NCBI RefSeq assembly: GCF_039631295.1
Contig: NZ_JBDIVE010000007.1
Coordinates: 62,001-126,000 of the forward strand
Reading direction: 5' to 3'
DNA from: Viridibacterium sediminicola
Lineage (GTDB): Bacteria > Pseudomonadota > Gammaproteobacteria > Burkholderiales > Rhodocyclaceae
Length of the DNA stretch: 64,000 nucleotides
Shown here piece after piece: positions 1 to 7,830 of the stretch (position 1 is its first letter; each line of letters starts with the position of its first letter). The position numbers and the translations under genes are program-made. The notes below the pieces were generated by a model that saw nothing but the letters and a program-made list of their open reading frames with translations, did not search any database and had not been told where the DNA came from.

Positions 1-299
1 AGCTGGCGGCGGCACGCGCGGCTATTTCCAATGGCGAGCCGGTCTCGCAGGCCTTCGAAGCGCATGGTTTGACCACGCCGATTGCACTGCGCATGTTGCG
101 CGTGGGCGAGCGCTCGGGGCAGATGGGCGCCATGCTGACGCGTTCGGCGCTGTTTTACGAAGGTGAGAGCTCGCGCTGGCTGGAACGTTTCAGCAAGGTT
201 GTCGAGCCGGTGATGATGGCCATCATCGGTTTGGTGGTCGGCTTGATCGTGGTGCTGTTGTACATGCCGATTTTTGATTTGGCGGGGTCCATTCAGTGA
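1..299 (+). CDS. gspF: Type II secretion/pilus inner-membrane platform protein GspF (3' end only)
   Basis: The reading frame is open from base 3 and enters from outside the window, so only the C-terminal 98 or so residues are seen. It has the GspF/PilC signature: a cytoplasmic stretch with LRVGERSGQMG, then EPVMMAIIGLVVGLIVVLLY forming the last membrane helix, then a short tail. GspF/PilC proteins are polytopic platform proteins that connect the assembly ATPase to pseudopilin insertion. The stop overlaps the GTG start of the following ATPase gene by 3 bases, as expected for a co-translated operon. Most of the gene lies upstream. Confidence 0.93.
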   Translation, partial: LAAARAAISNGEPVSQAFEAHGLTTPIALRMLRVGERSGQMGAMLTRSALFYEGESSRWLERFSKVVEPVMMAIIGLVVGLIVVLLYMPIFDLAGSIQ

Positions 300-1987
300 A
301 TGCACGCAGTACTGCAATCGATGTCGAACTGATCAAGCGGGCGCGCGCTGCGGCGCAGGCTTCAGGGCGTCCGGTGATGGCCGAGCTGGAGGTGCTCTCA
401 GGCATCGAGTCGCGTGCGCTGCTCGGCGCGGTGGCTGCACATTTCCGTTACCAGGTCATCGAGACCGCCGAGATGCTCGATCTCGATGCCGCTTTCGATG
501 TGATTCCGCTGGCCCGCGCCCAGCAGCGCGGTGTCGTGGTCCTGCGCCAGCGTGGCAATGCGGCGCGCAATGCACTGCTGGCGGCAGTGGCCGACCCCTT
601 CGATCAGGATCTGCAGATCTGGGTCGACAGCCTGGTTGGCCGCAATCTCGAATACCGCGTCGCCCTGGCCTCCGACATCCATGCCTTCCTGTCCAAACAG
701 GAAGAGTCGATGCGTGCCATGGACAATATGATGGCCAATGGCGAGATGGGCACGGGCGATGCGCGGGCGCTGGAAAACCTGAGCTTTGCCTCGGTCAGCG
801 ATGCCACCAGTCCGGCCGTCAAGATGGTCAATTCGACGCTCTACGATGCGCTCAAGCTGGGCGTCTCCGACATCCACCTGGAGAGCACGCCGAGCGGCAT
901 GGTGTCCAAGTACCGCATCGATGGCGTGCTCGACCAGATCGCGCAGATCCAGGGCTCGGCGCTGGCCGAGCAGATCATCTCGCGCATCAAGGTGCTCTCC
1001 GAACTCGATATTGCCGAGCGTCGCGTGCCGCAGGACGGCAGCTTCCGCGTCGAGGCGATGGGCCGCGAGATCGATCTGCGCGTCTCGATCATGCCCAGCA
1101 TTCACGGCGAAGATGCGGTGATCCGTATTCTCGACAAGCAGGCCATGGTCGAAGCACATGGCTCGCTGACGCTCAATGCGCTGGGCTTTGACGAGCACAC
1201 TCTGAGTGTCGTTCGCCGCCTGGTGCAGGAGCCCTATGGCATGGTGCTGGTGACCGGCCCGACCGGTTCGGGCAAGACCACCACGCTGTATGGCGCACTC
1301 TCCGAAATCAATAACGGGCGCGACAAGATCATCACCATCGAGGACCCCGTCGAGTACCAGCTTGGCGGCATCCTGCAGATTCCGGTCAATGACAAGAAGG
1401 GCCTGACCTTCGCGCGTGGTCTGCGCTCTATCCTGCGACACGACCCCGACAAGATCATGGTCGGCGAAATCCGCGACAAGGAGACGGCCGAGATCGCCGT
1501 GCAGTCGGCGCTGACCGGCCACCTCGTGTTATCGACGGTGCACGCCAACAATGTCTATGACGTGTTCGGCCGCTTCCACCACATCGGCGTCGATCTGTAT
1601 TCCTTCGTCTCGGCACTCAATGGCGTTTCGGCGCAGCGCCTGGTGCGCTTGTCCTGCAAGCACTGCTGCGCGCCCTATACGCCGGACGATGCCGAGCTCG
1701 CTTCCGCTGGCCTGACGCGCGACGCCGTGCAGCACTTCAACTTCCAGCGCGGGCGCGGCTGCGGTGATTGCCGCGGCACCGGATATCGCGGTCGCAAGGC
1801 GGTCGCCGAAGTGCTGGTGATGAATCCTGAACTGGCTGAAATGGTGGTCGAGCGCCGCTCGGTTCGCCAGCTGATGGAAGCTGCGCAGCGCAATGGCACG
1901 CGCAGCCTGTACGACGACGCCTTGCGTCTGGTCGCCAATGGTGAAACGACTCTTGAGGAGGTGCGCCGTGTCACGCTGGCTGGATGA
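296..1987 (+). CDS. gspE: Type II secretion/pilus assembly ATPase GspE/PilB family
   Basis: This 563-residue protein is the cytoplasmic hexameric ATPase that powers pseudopilus assembly. An N-terminal N1E-like region (about 1-130) precedes the ATPase core. The Walker A motif GPTGSGKT is at residues 321-328, and the aspartate and Walker B boxes include RHDPDKIMVGEIRD near 382-395. The His box GHLVLSTVHANN follows. Near the C-terminus two Cys pairs (CKHC about 453-456, CGDC about 488-491) form the zinc knuckle typical of GspE. The start is GTG at 296, overlapping the gspF stop; the ATG at 300 is out of frame. Length and motifs are normal, so it should be functional. Confidence 0.96.
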   Translation: MNARSTAIDVELIKRARAAAQASGRPVMAELEVLSGIESRALLGAVAAHFRYQVIETAEMLDLDAAFDVIPLARAQQRGVVVLRQRGNAARNALLAAVADPFDQDLQIWVDSLVGRNLEYRVALASDIHAFLSKQEESMRAMDNMMANGEMGTGDARALENLSFASVSDATSPAVKMVNSTLYDALKLGVSDIHLESTPSGMVSKYRIDGVLDQIAQIQGSALAEQIISRIKVLSELDIAERRVPQDGSFRVEAMGREIDLRVSIMPSIHGEDAVIRILDKQAMVEAHGSLTLNALGFDEHTLSVVRRLVQEPYGMVLVTGPTGSGKTTTLYGALSEINNGRDKIITIEDPVEYQLGGILQIPVNDKKGLTFARGLRSILRHDPDKIMVGEIRDKETAEIAVQSALTGHLVLSTVHANNVYDVFGRFHHIGVDLYSFVSALNGVSAQRLVRLSCKHCCAPYTPDDAELASAGLTRDAVQHFNFQRGRGCGDCRGTGYRGRKAVAEVLVMNPELAEMVVERRSVRQLMEAAQRNGTRSLYDDALRLVANGETTLEEVRRVTLAG

Positions 1988-2020
1988 ACTGTGTAGCGAT
2001 CAAAGCGCTGGAGGCCGCGC

Positions 2021-2851
2021 ATGAGCGCCAAGCTCGGGCTGGGCGTGGGCGCCGGCGAGATGATCGTCGTCGACCGCATCAACAGCGAAGGCGCACACGT
2101 GGCGAGCACGCTGCCGCTGCGCGACTATCTGCCGGGCGCCTCATCGCCGGAAACCGCCATCTGGGAACCGGCGGTGAGTCTGGCACTGGCGCAGGCCAAG
2201 GGCTTGTCGGGCGATCTGCAAGTCTCGGTGTCCGACGACTGGGTGCGTTACTGGACGGTGACGCCGCCGCAAGGTCTGGGCAGCATTGCCGAACTGCGTG
2301 CCCTGGCTGCGGCGCGCTTTGAACAGCTGTTCGGCACCGATGCTGACAGCTGGCATATCGAAGCGGACTGGCGTGGCGACCAGACCATGCTGGCTTGCGC
2401 GCTGCCCAGGTCGCTGATCGAGGCGCTCAACACGATGTCGGCACAGAGCGCCTGCCGCATCGCTTCGGTCGTGCCCGAAGCGGTCCGCCTGATCAATCGG
2501 GAAGCCTCCGCCATCAGTGCCGATTGCTGGTTGTGCAGCTTCAGCACGCACGCCTTTCTGGCGATCCTGTTCGAAGCGGGGCAGATTCGCGCGGCGCGGC
2601 AGTTCCACTTCGATTTGCTGCCGGACATCAGCGAGGTGCTGGCAAGGCTGGAAACCGAGAGTCTGCGCATGGGCGTCGAGATGCCGCAGCACGTGCGTCT
2701 GCTCGGCGATGCACCCGTGGTCGGTGAGCTGCCGGTGACATCCGATCTGGATGTCCGCACGCTGGGCCGCCGTCGCGCCTTGCCGCGCCCAGTGGGGATC
2801 GAGCAAGCCAGCGAAGCCTATCGTCTGGCCTTGCTGGGGGTCATGGCATGA
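2021..2851 (+). CDS. PilM/GspL-like assembly protein
   Basis: This 276-residue protein has no signal peptide and no clear membrane helix. It sits where systems of this class encode the actin-like PilM/MshI protein or the cytoplasmic part of GspL, which links the ATPase to the inner-membrane PilN/PilO pair. I see no confident nucleotide-binding motif, so the assignment rests on gene order, size and soluble character. The ATG is preceded by a CTGGAGG ribosome site. The stop overlaps the next start as ATGA, which suggests fixed stoichiometry with the PilN-like protein. Confidence 0.65.
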   Translation: MSAKLGLGVGAGEMIVVDRINSEGAHVASTLPLRDYLPGASSPETAIWEPAVSLALAQAKGLSGDLQVSVSDDWVRYWTVTPPQGLGSIAELRALAAARFEQLFGTDADSWHIEADWRGDQTMLACALPRSLIEALNTMSAQSACRIASVVPEAVRLINREASAISADCWLCSFSTHAFLAILFEAGQIRAARQFHFDLLPDISEVLARLETESLRMGVEMPQHVRLLGDAPVVGELPVTSDLDVRTLGRRRALPRPVGIEQASEAYRLALLGVMA

Positions 2852-3426
2852 GGACGCTGAAGATCGATTTCGCGCCCCGCCGTGGCTGGTGGGATGGCGG
2901 TGTTGACCGCAAACGGCGGCCCTTGTGGATCTTCCTCTGCGTGCTGCTGGCCGCTGCCCTGGTGGCGACGCTGAGTCTGATCTGGCAGTTCGACCAGCAG
3001 CGCAGTGCGGCGCTCGCGCGCCTCTCGTCGGCGCAGGCTGCGCTGGATGCCAGTCAGGCGGGCGATGAGGACAATACCGTGGCCAGCACCGAGTCGGCCG
3101 AGGCCGTGGCACAGGCGCGCACGCATCTGAACTACCCTTGGGCGAACCTGCTAGGCACGTTGGAACATAAGTCGCGGCCTGCGGTGACGCTGTTGTCGCT
3201 GGAAATGGGCGCCGTGCGTCAGTCCAACAAGCTGGTCATTGAAACGCAGGATGCTGCCGTGGCGCTCGATTACCTCAAGGATCTCAAGGCCAGTCCGGAG
3301 TTTGCCAATCTGGCCCTGGTGCGGCAGGAAACGACGGTGGGTGAGGGCGGCCAACGCCTGCGCTTCACCTTTGAGGCCGCCCAGGCCGGTGCGACGGCCA
3401 GACCGGCCGTGGGGAGGACGCGATGA
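2848..3426 (+). CDS. PilN-like inner-membrane assembly protein
   Basis: The product has 192 residues: a short basic cytoplasmic N-terminus, one membrane helix at about 28-50 (within LWIFLCVLLAAALVATLSLI), an Ala/Gln-rich periplasmic coiled-coil stretch, and a small alpha/beta domain. This is the PilN/GspL-periplasmic layout. PilN proteins pair with PilO-type partners and recruit the PilM-like protein through their N-terminus. The start overlaps the previous stop and the stop overlaps the next start, both as ATGA. An alternative name is the C-terminal part of a split GspL. Confidence 0.7.
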   Translation: MRTLKIDFAPRRGWWDGGVDRKRRPLWIFLCVLLAAALVATLSLIWQFDQQRSAALARLSSAQAALDASQAGDEDNTVASTESAEAVAQARTHLNYPWANLLGTLEHKSRPAVTLLSLEMGAVRQSNKLVIETQDAAVALDYLKDLKASPEFANLALVRQETTVGEGGQRLRFTFEAAQAGATARPAVGRTR

Positions 3427-4013
3427 AAAACGCGATCTCCGTGCCCGCCTTGCGTCTCAAGCTCGGTTTGCTCCATGCGCGCCATGGCGTGTGGCCATTC
3501 ATCGCGGCCGGCTTGGCAGCGCTGAGCCTGGCCTGCGCGGCGGCGCTGATCCCCGGCCAGCTGGCGGCGACGGCTCAGGCGCGGGATTCGCTGGCGCGCG
3601 TCCAGCAAGCACTGGCCGAGCAGGCCAATATGCCGGCGGCGCAGCGACTCTCGCACGCACAGAGTCTGGCCCGCGTGCTCTCTGATCAGCGCGACACCGA
3701 TGCGCAGATCCGCCAGCTGCTGGAGCTGGCAGCGAGCATGAATGTCACCGTGGTGCAGGCCGACTACCGGCGGATCGCCGATGCGCAGCACACCTGGTCG
3801 GAATTCCAGATCAGCCTGCCGGTTCGCGCCGATTATCTGGTGCTGCGCCAATTCCTGTTCCAGGCCATGGCGCAGATGCCGTCGCTGTCGCTGGAGCAGC
3901 TGATCATCAAGCATGAGCAGCCCAGCGCGCCGCAAGTGGATGCCCAGCTGCTGCTCTCGCTGTGGCAGAAGCCGGCCGACAGCCCCAACCTGGCTAGCGC
4001 GGGAGAGCGTTGA
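3423..4013 (+). CDS. PilO/GspM-like inner-membrane assembly protein
   Basis: The 196-residue product has an N-terminal cytoplasmic segment, one membrane helix at about 20-42 (GVWPFIAAGLAALSLACAAA), a helical region rich in Ala, Gln and Arg, and a C-terminal ferredoxin-like domain (about 95-180). This is the GspM/PilO organisation. These proteins heterodimerise with the PilN/GspL partner to form the periplasmic ring beneath the secretin. The gene is coupled to its neighbours by overlapping stop and start codons on both sides. Family membership is by architecture and order; I see no diagnostic residue motif. Confidence 0.7.
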   Translation: MKNAISVPALRLKLGLLHARHGVWPFIAAGLAALSLACAAALIPGQLAATAQARDSLARVQQALAEQANMPAAQRLSHAQSLARVLSDQRDTDAQIRQLLELAASMNVTVVQADYRRIADAQHTWSEFQISLPVRADYLVLRQFLFQAMAQMPSLSLEQLIIKHEQPSAPQVDAQLLLSLWQKPADSPNLASAGER

Positions 4014-4501
4014 TGAACGAACGTACGCGTATGCTCCTGCTGCTGCCGGTGCTGGGCATTGCCGCCTGGCTGGCATTGTTCGGCGACAAGAGTCATCCCG
4101 GCAGTGAGGAAGTTGCTTTGTTCCGCGGCGGCTCGGCGCAGAGCACGGCGCCACGCAGCGAGGCCGCGCCGCTGTCGGCGCGCGAGAGCCTGAGCAAGGC
4201 GCTTGCCGAAACCGAGCCGAACAATCTGTTCCCGGTCGTCGCGCCAGCGGGGGGCGCTACGGCCGAGCAAGCACCGCCGCCCGAGGCCGAGGCGCCGCCG
4301 CCGACCTTTGTGGTGATTGGTCGCATGCTGCGCGACGGTCACTGGAATGTTTTTCTGGACCGCGACAACCAGACCTATGTCGCCACTGCAGGGGCCGAGA
4401 TCAGTGGTTTCAAGGTGCTCGCCATCGAACCCAAGCAAGTCCTGCTCAGGGATCTTTCAACTCAATCGAATCTCATCATCCCGATCGAGGGTGAACAATG
4501 A
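4013..4501 (+). CDS. GspC/PilP-like periplasmic connector
   Basis: This product of about 162 residues starts with a hydrophobic segment (MLLLLPVLGIAAWLALF) that serves as anchor or signal. An Ala/Glu/Pro-rich linker (about 75-95) follows, then a C-terminal beta domain with FVVIGRMLRDGHWNVFLDRD, which resembles the HR domain of GspC and PilP. Those domains contact the N0 domain of the secretin and bridge it to the inner membrane complex. I chose ATG 4013, which shares its A with the preceding TGA, over an in-frame TTG one codon earlier. The next start overlaps as ATGA. Confidence 0.72.
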   Translation: MNERTRMLLLLPVLGIAAWLALFGDKSHPGSEEVALFRGGSAQSTAPRSEAAPLSARESLSKALAETEPNNLFPVVAPAGGATAEQAPPPEAEAPPPTFVVIGRMLRDGHWNVFLDRDNQTYVATAGAEISGFKVLAIEPKQVLLRDLSTQSNLIIPIEGEQ

Positions 4502-6477
4502 CAACGACAATCCAATCCATCCGTCAGCGTACGGCCCTTCTCTTGCTGGGCAGCGCGATGCTGGGTGTGCTGGCCGCCTGCGCCAGTTCATCGACGCAGG
4601 AGCTTGAATACAGCCGCGCGCTGATTGCTGCAGGTCGTGCGCGTGAAGCCCTGCCGGTGTTGCAGAAGGCGCATGCGGCGCGGCCGGGGGATGCGGCGAT
4701 CAGTGCCGCGCTGGAATCGGTACAAGCGCAGTTGGCTGACCCCGCTGCGCCGGCGCCGCCGCTGGCAGAGTCCGCTGCGTCCTCGTCGGCGATGGCGGCA
4801 TCTTCGTCGGTGGCGGCCGCTTCGTCGGCGTCTGCGCAATCCTCTTCCGCCGCGCCGATGCTGCCGACGTTCACACGCTTCGAAGCTTCTTCCGTCGGCA
4901 GGCAAAACGGGCAAGCGGGCGCCGCGCCCCTGGTGGCGGCACAGACCGTCGTGTTGCCGCTGCCGCAGCACAGCAGTTCGGCGCGCAAGGCGTCCAGCAG
5001 CAGTAGCGAAGCGGCGGCTGCCAGCAGCGCCTCGGCGGCCAGTCGGGTGAGCAGCAGCGCCCGCGCCCAGGCTGCCTCGGCCGCCAGCGAGCTCGATGCG
5101 CTGAACAAGAAGGTGACCCTGCAGTTCCGCGATGCGCCGGTGCGTTCGCTGTTCGATGCGATCGGCAAATCGACCGGTCTGAACATCGTCATCGACAAGG
5201 ATGTACCGCCGGATCTGCGTACCTCGATCTATCTCAAGGACACCACGGTGCGCGCAGCGCTGGAGAAGATCGTGCTGACCACGCGCCTGGGCTGGAGCAT
5301 GATGGATCAGGGCACCTTGCTGATCTACCCGGACGAGCCGGCCAAGCAGAGTGATTACCAGACGCTGGTGGTGCGCGGCTTCCATCTGGCCAATGCCGAT
5401 GTCAAGCTGGTGGCCAACAGTCTGAAGACGGTGCTCAAGTTCAAGGACGTGGTGGTCGACGAGAAGCTCAACATGATCGTCGTGCGTGACACGCCGCAGG
5501 CGCTGGCGCTGGCCCAGCAGCTGATTGCCCTGCACGATGTGCCCGAACCCGAGGTGATGCTGGAAGTGGCGATTCTGGAGGTGAGCAAGGGCAAGCTCGA
5601 AAACCTGGGCATCGCCTGGCCCGGTTCGCTCTCGCTGTCGCCCATCGCGCGCACGGTGGCGGGGACGTCCACGACCACGGTGACGACCACCAGCACGACG
5701 ACCAGTGACAGCAGCAATATCCTGACCCTGCGCGACCTGTTCAACCTGACACCGGCCAGCCTGGGCCTGACCATTGGCAGCACCAGCCTGAATGCCAACC
5801 AGACCGACAGCGCCGTCAATGTGCTGGCCAATCCGCGCATCCGCGCCAAGAATCGCGAGAAGGCCAAGATCCTGATCGGCGAGCGGGTGCCGAATATCAG
5901 TTCGACGGCCACTTCCAATGGCGTGACCAGCCAGAACATCACCTATGTCGATGTGGGTCTGAAGCTCGATGTCGAGCCGCAGATTTTCCCCGGCAACGAG
6001 ATCGGTCTGAAGATCGCGCTGGAAGTGAGCAGCATCAACAGCACGGTGGAGAACAAGACCAGTGGCACGGTGGCGTACCGCATCGGCACCCGCACCACTT
6101 CAACCGTGCTGCGTCTGAAGGATGGCGAGAACCAGGTGCTGGCCGGCTTGATCCAGGACAGCGACCGCAAGTCCGCCAGCAAGGTGCCGCTGTTGGGTGA
6201 GATTCCCATCCTCGGACAGCTGTTCCGCTCCGATTCAGTGGACAAAGGCAAGACGGAAATCCTGCTGTCGATCACGCCGCGCCTGATCCGTGGCATCAGC
6301 AAGCCAGGCGTCAATGAAGAGAGCTTCGAGGCTGGCACGGTGACCAGCGTGCGCGGTCGTCGCGCAGAGGGGGCCGATGCTGTAGTGAACACGGATGCCG
6401 CGCCGGTCGCACAGCCGCAGTCTATCGTGGTCAATGTGCCGGCTGACAACGCACCGAAGCGTTCGCGTGAGGACTGA
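4498..6477 (+). CDS. gspD: Outer-membrane secretin lipoprotein (GspD/PilQ/MshL family)
   Basis: The 659-residue product forms the outer-membrane gate. A lipoprotein signal ends in the lipobox LAAC with Cys about 27. A TPR-like segment follows, then a Ser/Ala-rich linker (about 85-195). An STN/N0 domain starts near VTLQFRDAPVRSLFDAIGKS (about 202), then come an N1-type domain and the secretin core with VNVLANPRIRAKNREKAKIL and VPLLGEIPILGQLF. A Thr-rich low-complexity insert lies at about 387-407. The self-encoded lipobox suggests piloting without a separate pilotin. It is the last large gene of the operon before the pseudopilin. Confidence 0.93.
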   Translation: MTTTIQSIRQRTALLLLGSAMLGVLAACASSSTQELEYSRALIAAGRAREALPVLQKAHAARPGDAAISAALESVQAQLADPAAPAPPLAESAASSSAMAASSSVAAASSASAQSSSAAPMLPTFTRFEASSVGRQNGQAGAAPLVAAQTVVLPLPQHSSSARKASSSSSEAAAASSASAASRVSSSARAQAASAASELDALNKKVTLQFRDAPVRSLFDAIGKSTGLNIVIDKDVPPDLRTSIYLKDTTVRAALEKIVLTTRLGWSMMDQGTLLIYPDEPAKQSDYQTLVVRGFHLANADVKLVANSLKTVLKFKDVVVDEKLNMIVVRDTPQALALAQQLIALHDVPEPEVMLEVAILEVSKGKLENLGIAWPGSLSLSPIARTVAGTSTTTVTTTSTTTSDSSNILTLRDLFNLTPASLGLTIGSTSLNANQTDSAVNVLANPRIRAKNREKAKILIGERVPNISSTATSNGVTSQNITYVDVGLKLDVEPQIFPGNEIGLKIALEVSSINSTVENKTSGTVAYRIGTRTTSTVLRLKDGENQVLAGLIQDSDRKSASKVPLLGEIPILGQLFRSDSVDKGKTEILLSITPRLIRGISKPGVNEESFEAGTVTSVRGRRAEGADAVVNTDAAPVAQPQSIVVNVPADNAPKRSRED

Positions 6478-6487
6478 GGCAGCGAGC

Positions 6488-6883
6488 ATGAGACAGCGTA
6501 GCGGCCTTACGCGGCGGCAGGCCGCCTTCACGATGATCGAGATGCTCATCGTGATGGCGATCATCGCCTTGCTGCTGACCCTGGCCTTGCCCAAGTACTT
6601 CAAGGGCGTGGACAGCTCCAAGGAAGTGGTGCTGCTCGACAACCTGCACACCACGCGCGAGCTGATCGACAAGTTCTACAGCGACCAGGGGCGTTACCCC
6701 GAGTCGCTCGAAGAGCTGGTAGAGCGCAAATATCTGCGCAGCCTGCCGATTGACCCGGTGACCGGCAGTTCAAGGACCTGGGTGCTGATTCCGCCGGAGC
6801 CGCCTTACAAAGGCCAGGTGTACGACATCAAGAGCGGCGCGCGCGGCGCGACGCGCGATGGCCGGCCTTTCGGCAGCCTGTGA
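6488..6883 (+). CDS. GspG-like pseudopilin with Ala at the processing site
   Basis: This 131-residue prepilin has a leader with basic residues (MRQRSGLTRRQAA), then FTMIEMLIVMAIIALLLTLA, the class III pilin helix with Glu at mature position 5. The residue before the mature Phe is Ala instead of the usual Gly. The globular part carries the GspG-like pattern YPESLEELV ... LPIDPVTG. I chose ATG 6488 because it gives a normal short leader; the frame is open further upstream but overlaps the secretin gene. It would be cut by a prepilin peptidase not present in the window. Confidence 0.88.
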   Translation: MRQRSGLTRRQAAFTMIEMLIVMAIIALLLTLALPKYFKGVDSSKEVVLLDNLHTTRELIDKFYSDQGRYPESLEELVERKYLRSLPIDPVTGSSRTWVLIPPEPPYKGQVYDIKSGARGATRDGRPFGSL

Positions 6884-6888
6884 AGGCT

Positions 6889-6910
6889 GCGCCGGGCGGC
6901 GCTATTTTTT
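6889..6910 (+). terminator. Terminator of the secretion operon
   Basis: GCGCC, loop GGGC, GGCGC, followed by TATTTTTT, directly after the pseudopilin stop. It overlaps the last codon of the convergent DUF2164 gene. Confidence 0.7.
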
Positions 6911-7186
6911 CGGCTTGTTTCTTGGCTTGTTCGCGTCGAATTTGCGCCAATAGGCAAACACGTCTTCATGCACCTCAAAGCTGAGGTCTTCGAGGCGTTG
7001 CTGCAGACGGGCTTGCGCATCGGCGACGCCCTGGTTGTAGAGGCAGGGGCCGACTTCCTCGAGGAAGAAGTTGAGCAGGGCACCTGCCGTGACGTTGCCG
7101 ATGGGCTCATCCATGTTTTCCGCGAAGTAGCGTTGCAGCGATTCGATGGCTTGCTGGCGATCCTGCTTGTCCAGTTCGAGCGGCAT
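6902..7186 (-). CDS. DUF2164 family protein
   Basis: This small protein of 94 residues is acidic and helical with no signal or membrane segment. It has the DUF2164 pattern: an N-terminal LDKQDRQQAIESLQRYF, then IGNVTAGALLNFFLEEVGP and a central LYNQGVADAQ, ending in a Lys/Asn/Pro tail. The function of the family is unknown. The start is the ATG at 7186, which lies 23 bases after the DUF4337 stop, so the two are likely co-transcribed. The stop codon sits inside the hairpin of the convergent operon terminator. Confidence 0.85.
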   Translation of the reverse strand: MPLELDKQDRQQAIESLQRYFAENMDEPIGNVTAGALLNFFLEEVGPCLYNQGVADAQARLQQRLEDLSFEVHEDVFAYWRKFDANKPRNKPKK

Positions 7187-7209
7187 GGCTGTCTTTCGCG
7201 GATGCGGGC

Positions 7210-7788
7210 TCAGAGATGCGCCAGGGCGGCCAGACCCAGGCCGACACCCAGTGTGGACACGCCGTAGACGCCGTATTGCAGCCAGCGCTTGCGCGTCAGC
7301 AAGGCGATCGCGGCCAGCGCGATGGCGACCTGCAGCACCGTGGTGGCTTGCGCCCAGCGGTGATGCAGATGCATCGTGGCTTCTGATTTGTCGTCCCAGG
7401 CCTTGCTGTCAGCTTCCAGTGCCTCGGCCTTTTTCTGGATATCGACTTTTTCGTTCTTGTAGCGCTCGACGTCCTGAGCGAACTTCTCGCCGCGCTCGCC
7501 AGCAATCAGCTGCGCACCCAGCTCGGCGATGTTCTGCTTGCTGCTCTTGGCCTGGTAGTAGTTCCACTGGTTGGAGGCTTCTGTCTTGCTGATCGCGGCA
7601 TTGTTCTTGAACAGCATGGCCGCGGCCTGGGTGGCACCGGCTTCATAAGCGAACATCGCACCGACGGTGGCCAGGATGGCTGTGGTCACGGCGATGCGTC
7701 CGGCAAAACTGTCGGGCGCTGCGTGGGCGGCGACATGTTCGACTTCGTGGTCGTGCGGGCCGTGCACATGGAAGTGAGCTCCGGACAT
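7210..7788 (-). CDS. DUF4337 membrane protein
   Basis: The 192-residue product begins with a His-rich cytoplasmic tail (HFHVHGPHDHEVEH). It has a first membrane helix around 30-50 and a long charged helical region (about 80-135) likely to form a coiled coil. Two C-terminal helices follow around TTVLQVAIALAAIALLT and YGVYGVSTLGVGLGLAAL. This is the DUF4337 layout, a family without known function. ATG 7788 was preferred over an in-frame TTG one codon upstream because a CAGGAGCAG ribosome site fits it. The His cluster could bind a metal, but that is speculation. Confidence 0.85.
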   Translation of the reverse strand: MSGAHFHVHGPHDHEVEHVAAHAAPDSFAGRIAVTTAILATVGAMFAYEAGATQAAAMLFKNNAAISKTEASNQWNYYQAKSSKQNIAELGAQLIAGERGEKFAQDVERYKNEKVDIQKKAEALEADSKAWDDKSEATMHLHHRWAQATTVLQVAIALAAIALLTRKRWLQYGVYGVSTLGVGLGLAALAHL

Positions 7789-7830
7789 CAATCTGCTCCT
7801 GCGTGGATGAGACGCGGATTCTAATCTCGA

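Noticed and set aside
398..1522. A 374-codon minus-strand frame
   Set aside because: It is antisense to gspE and has no motif or ribosome site.
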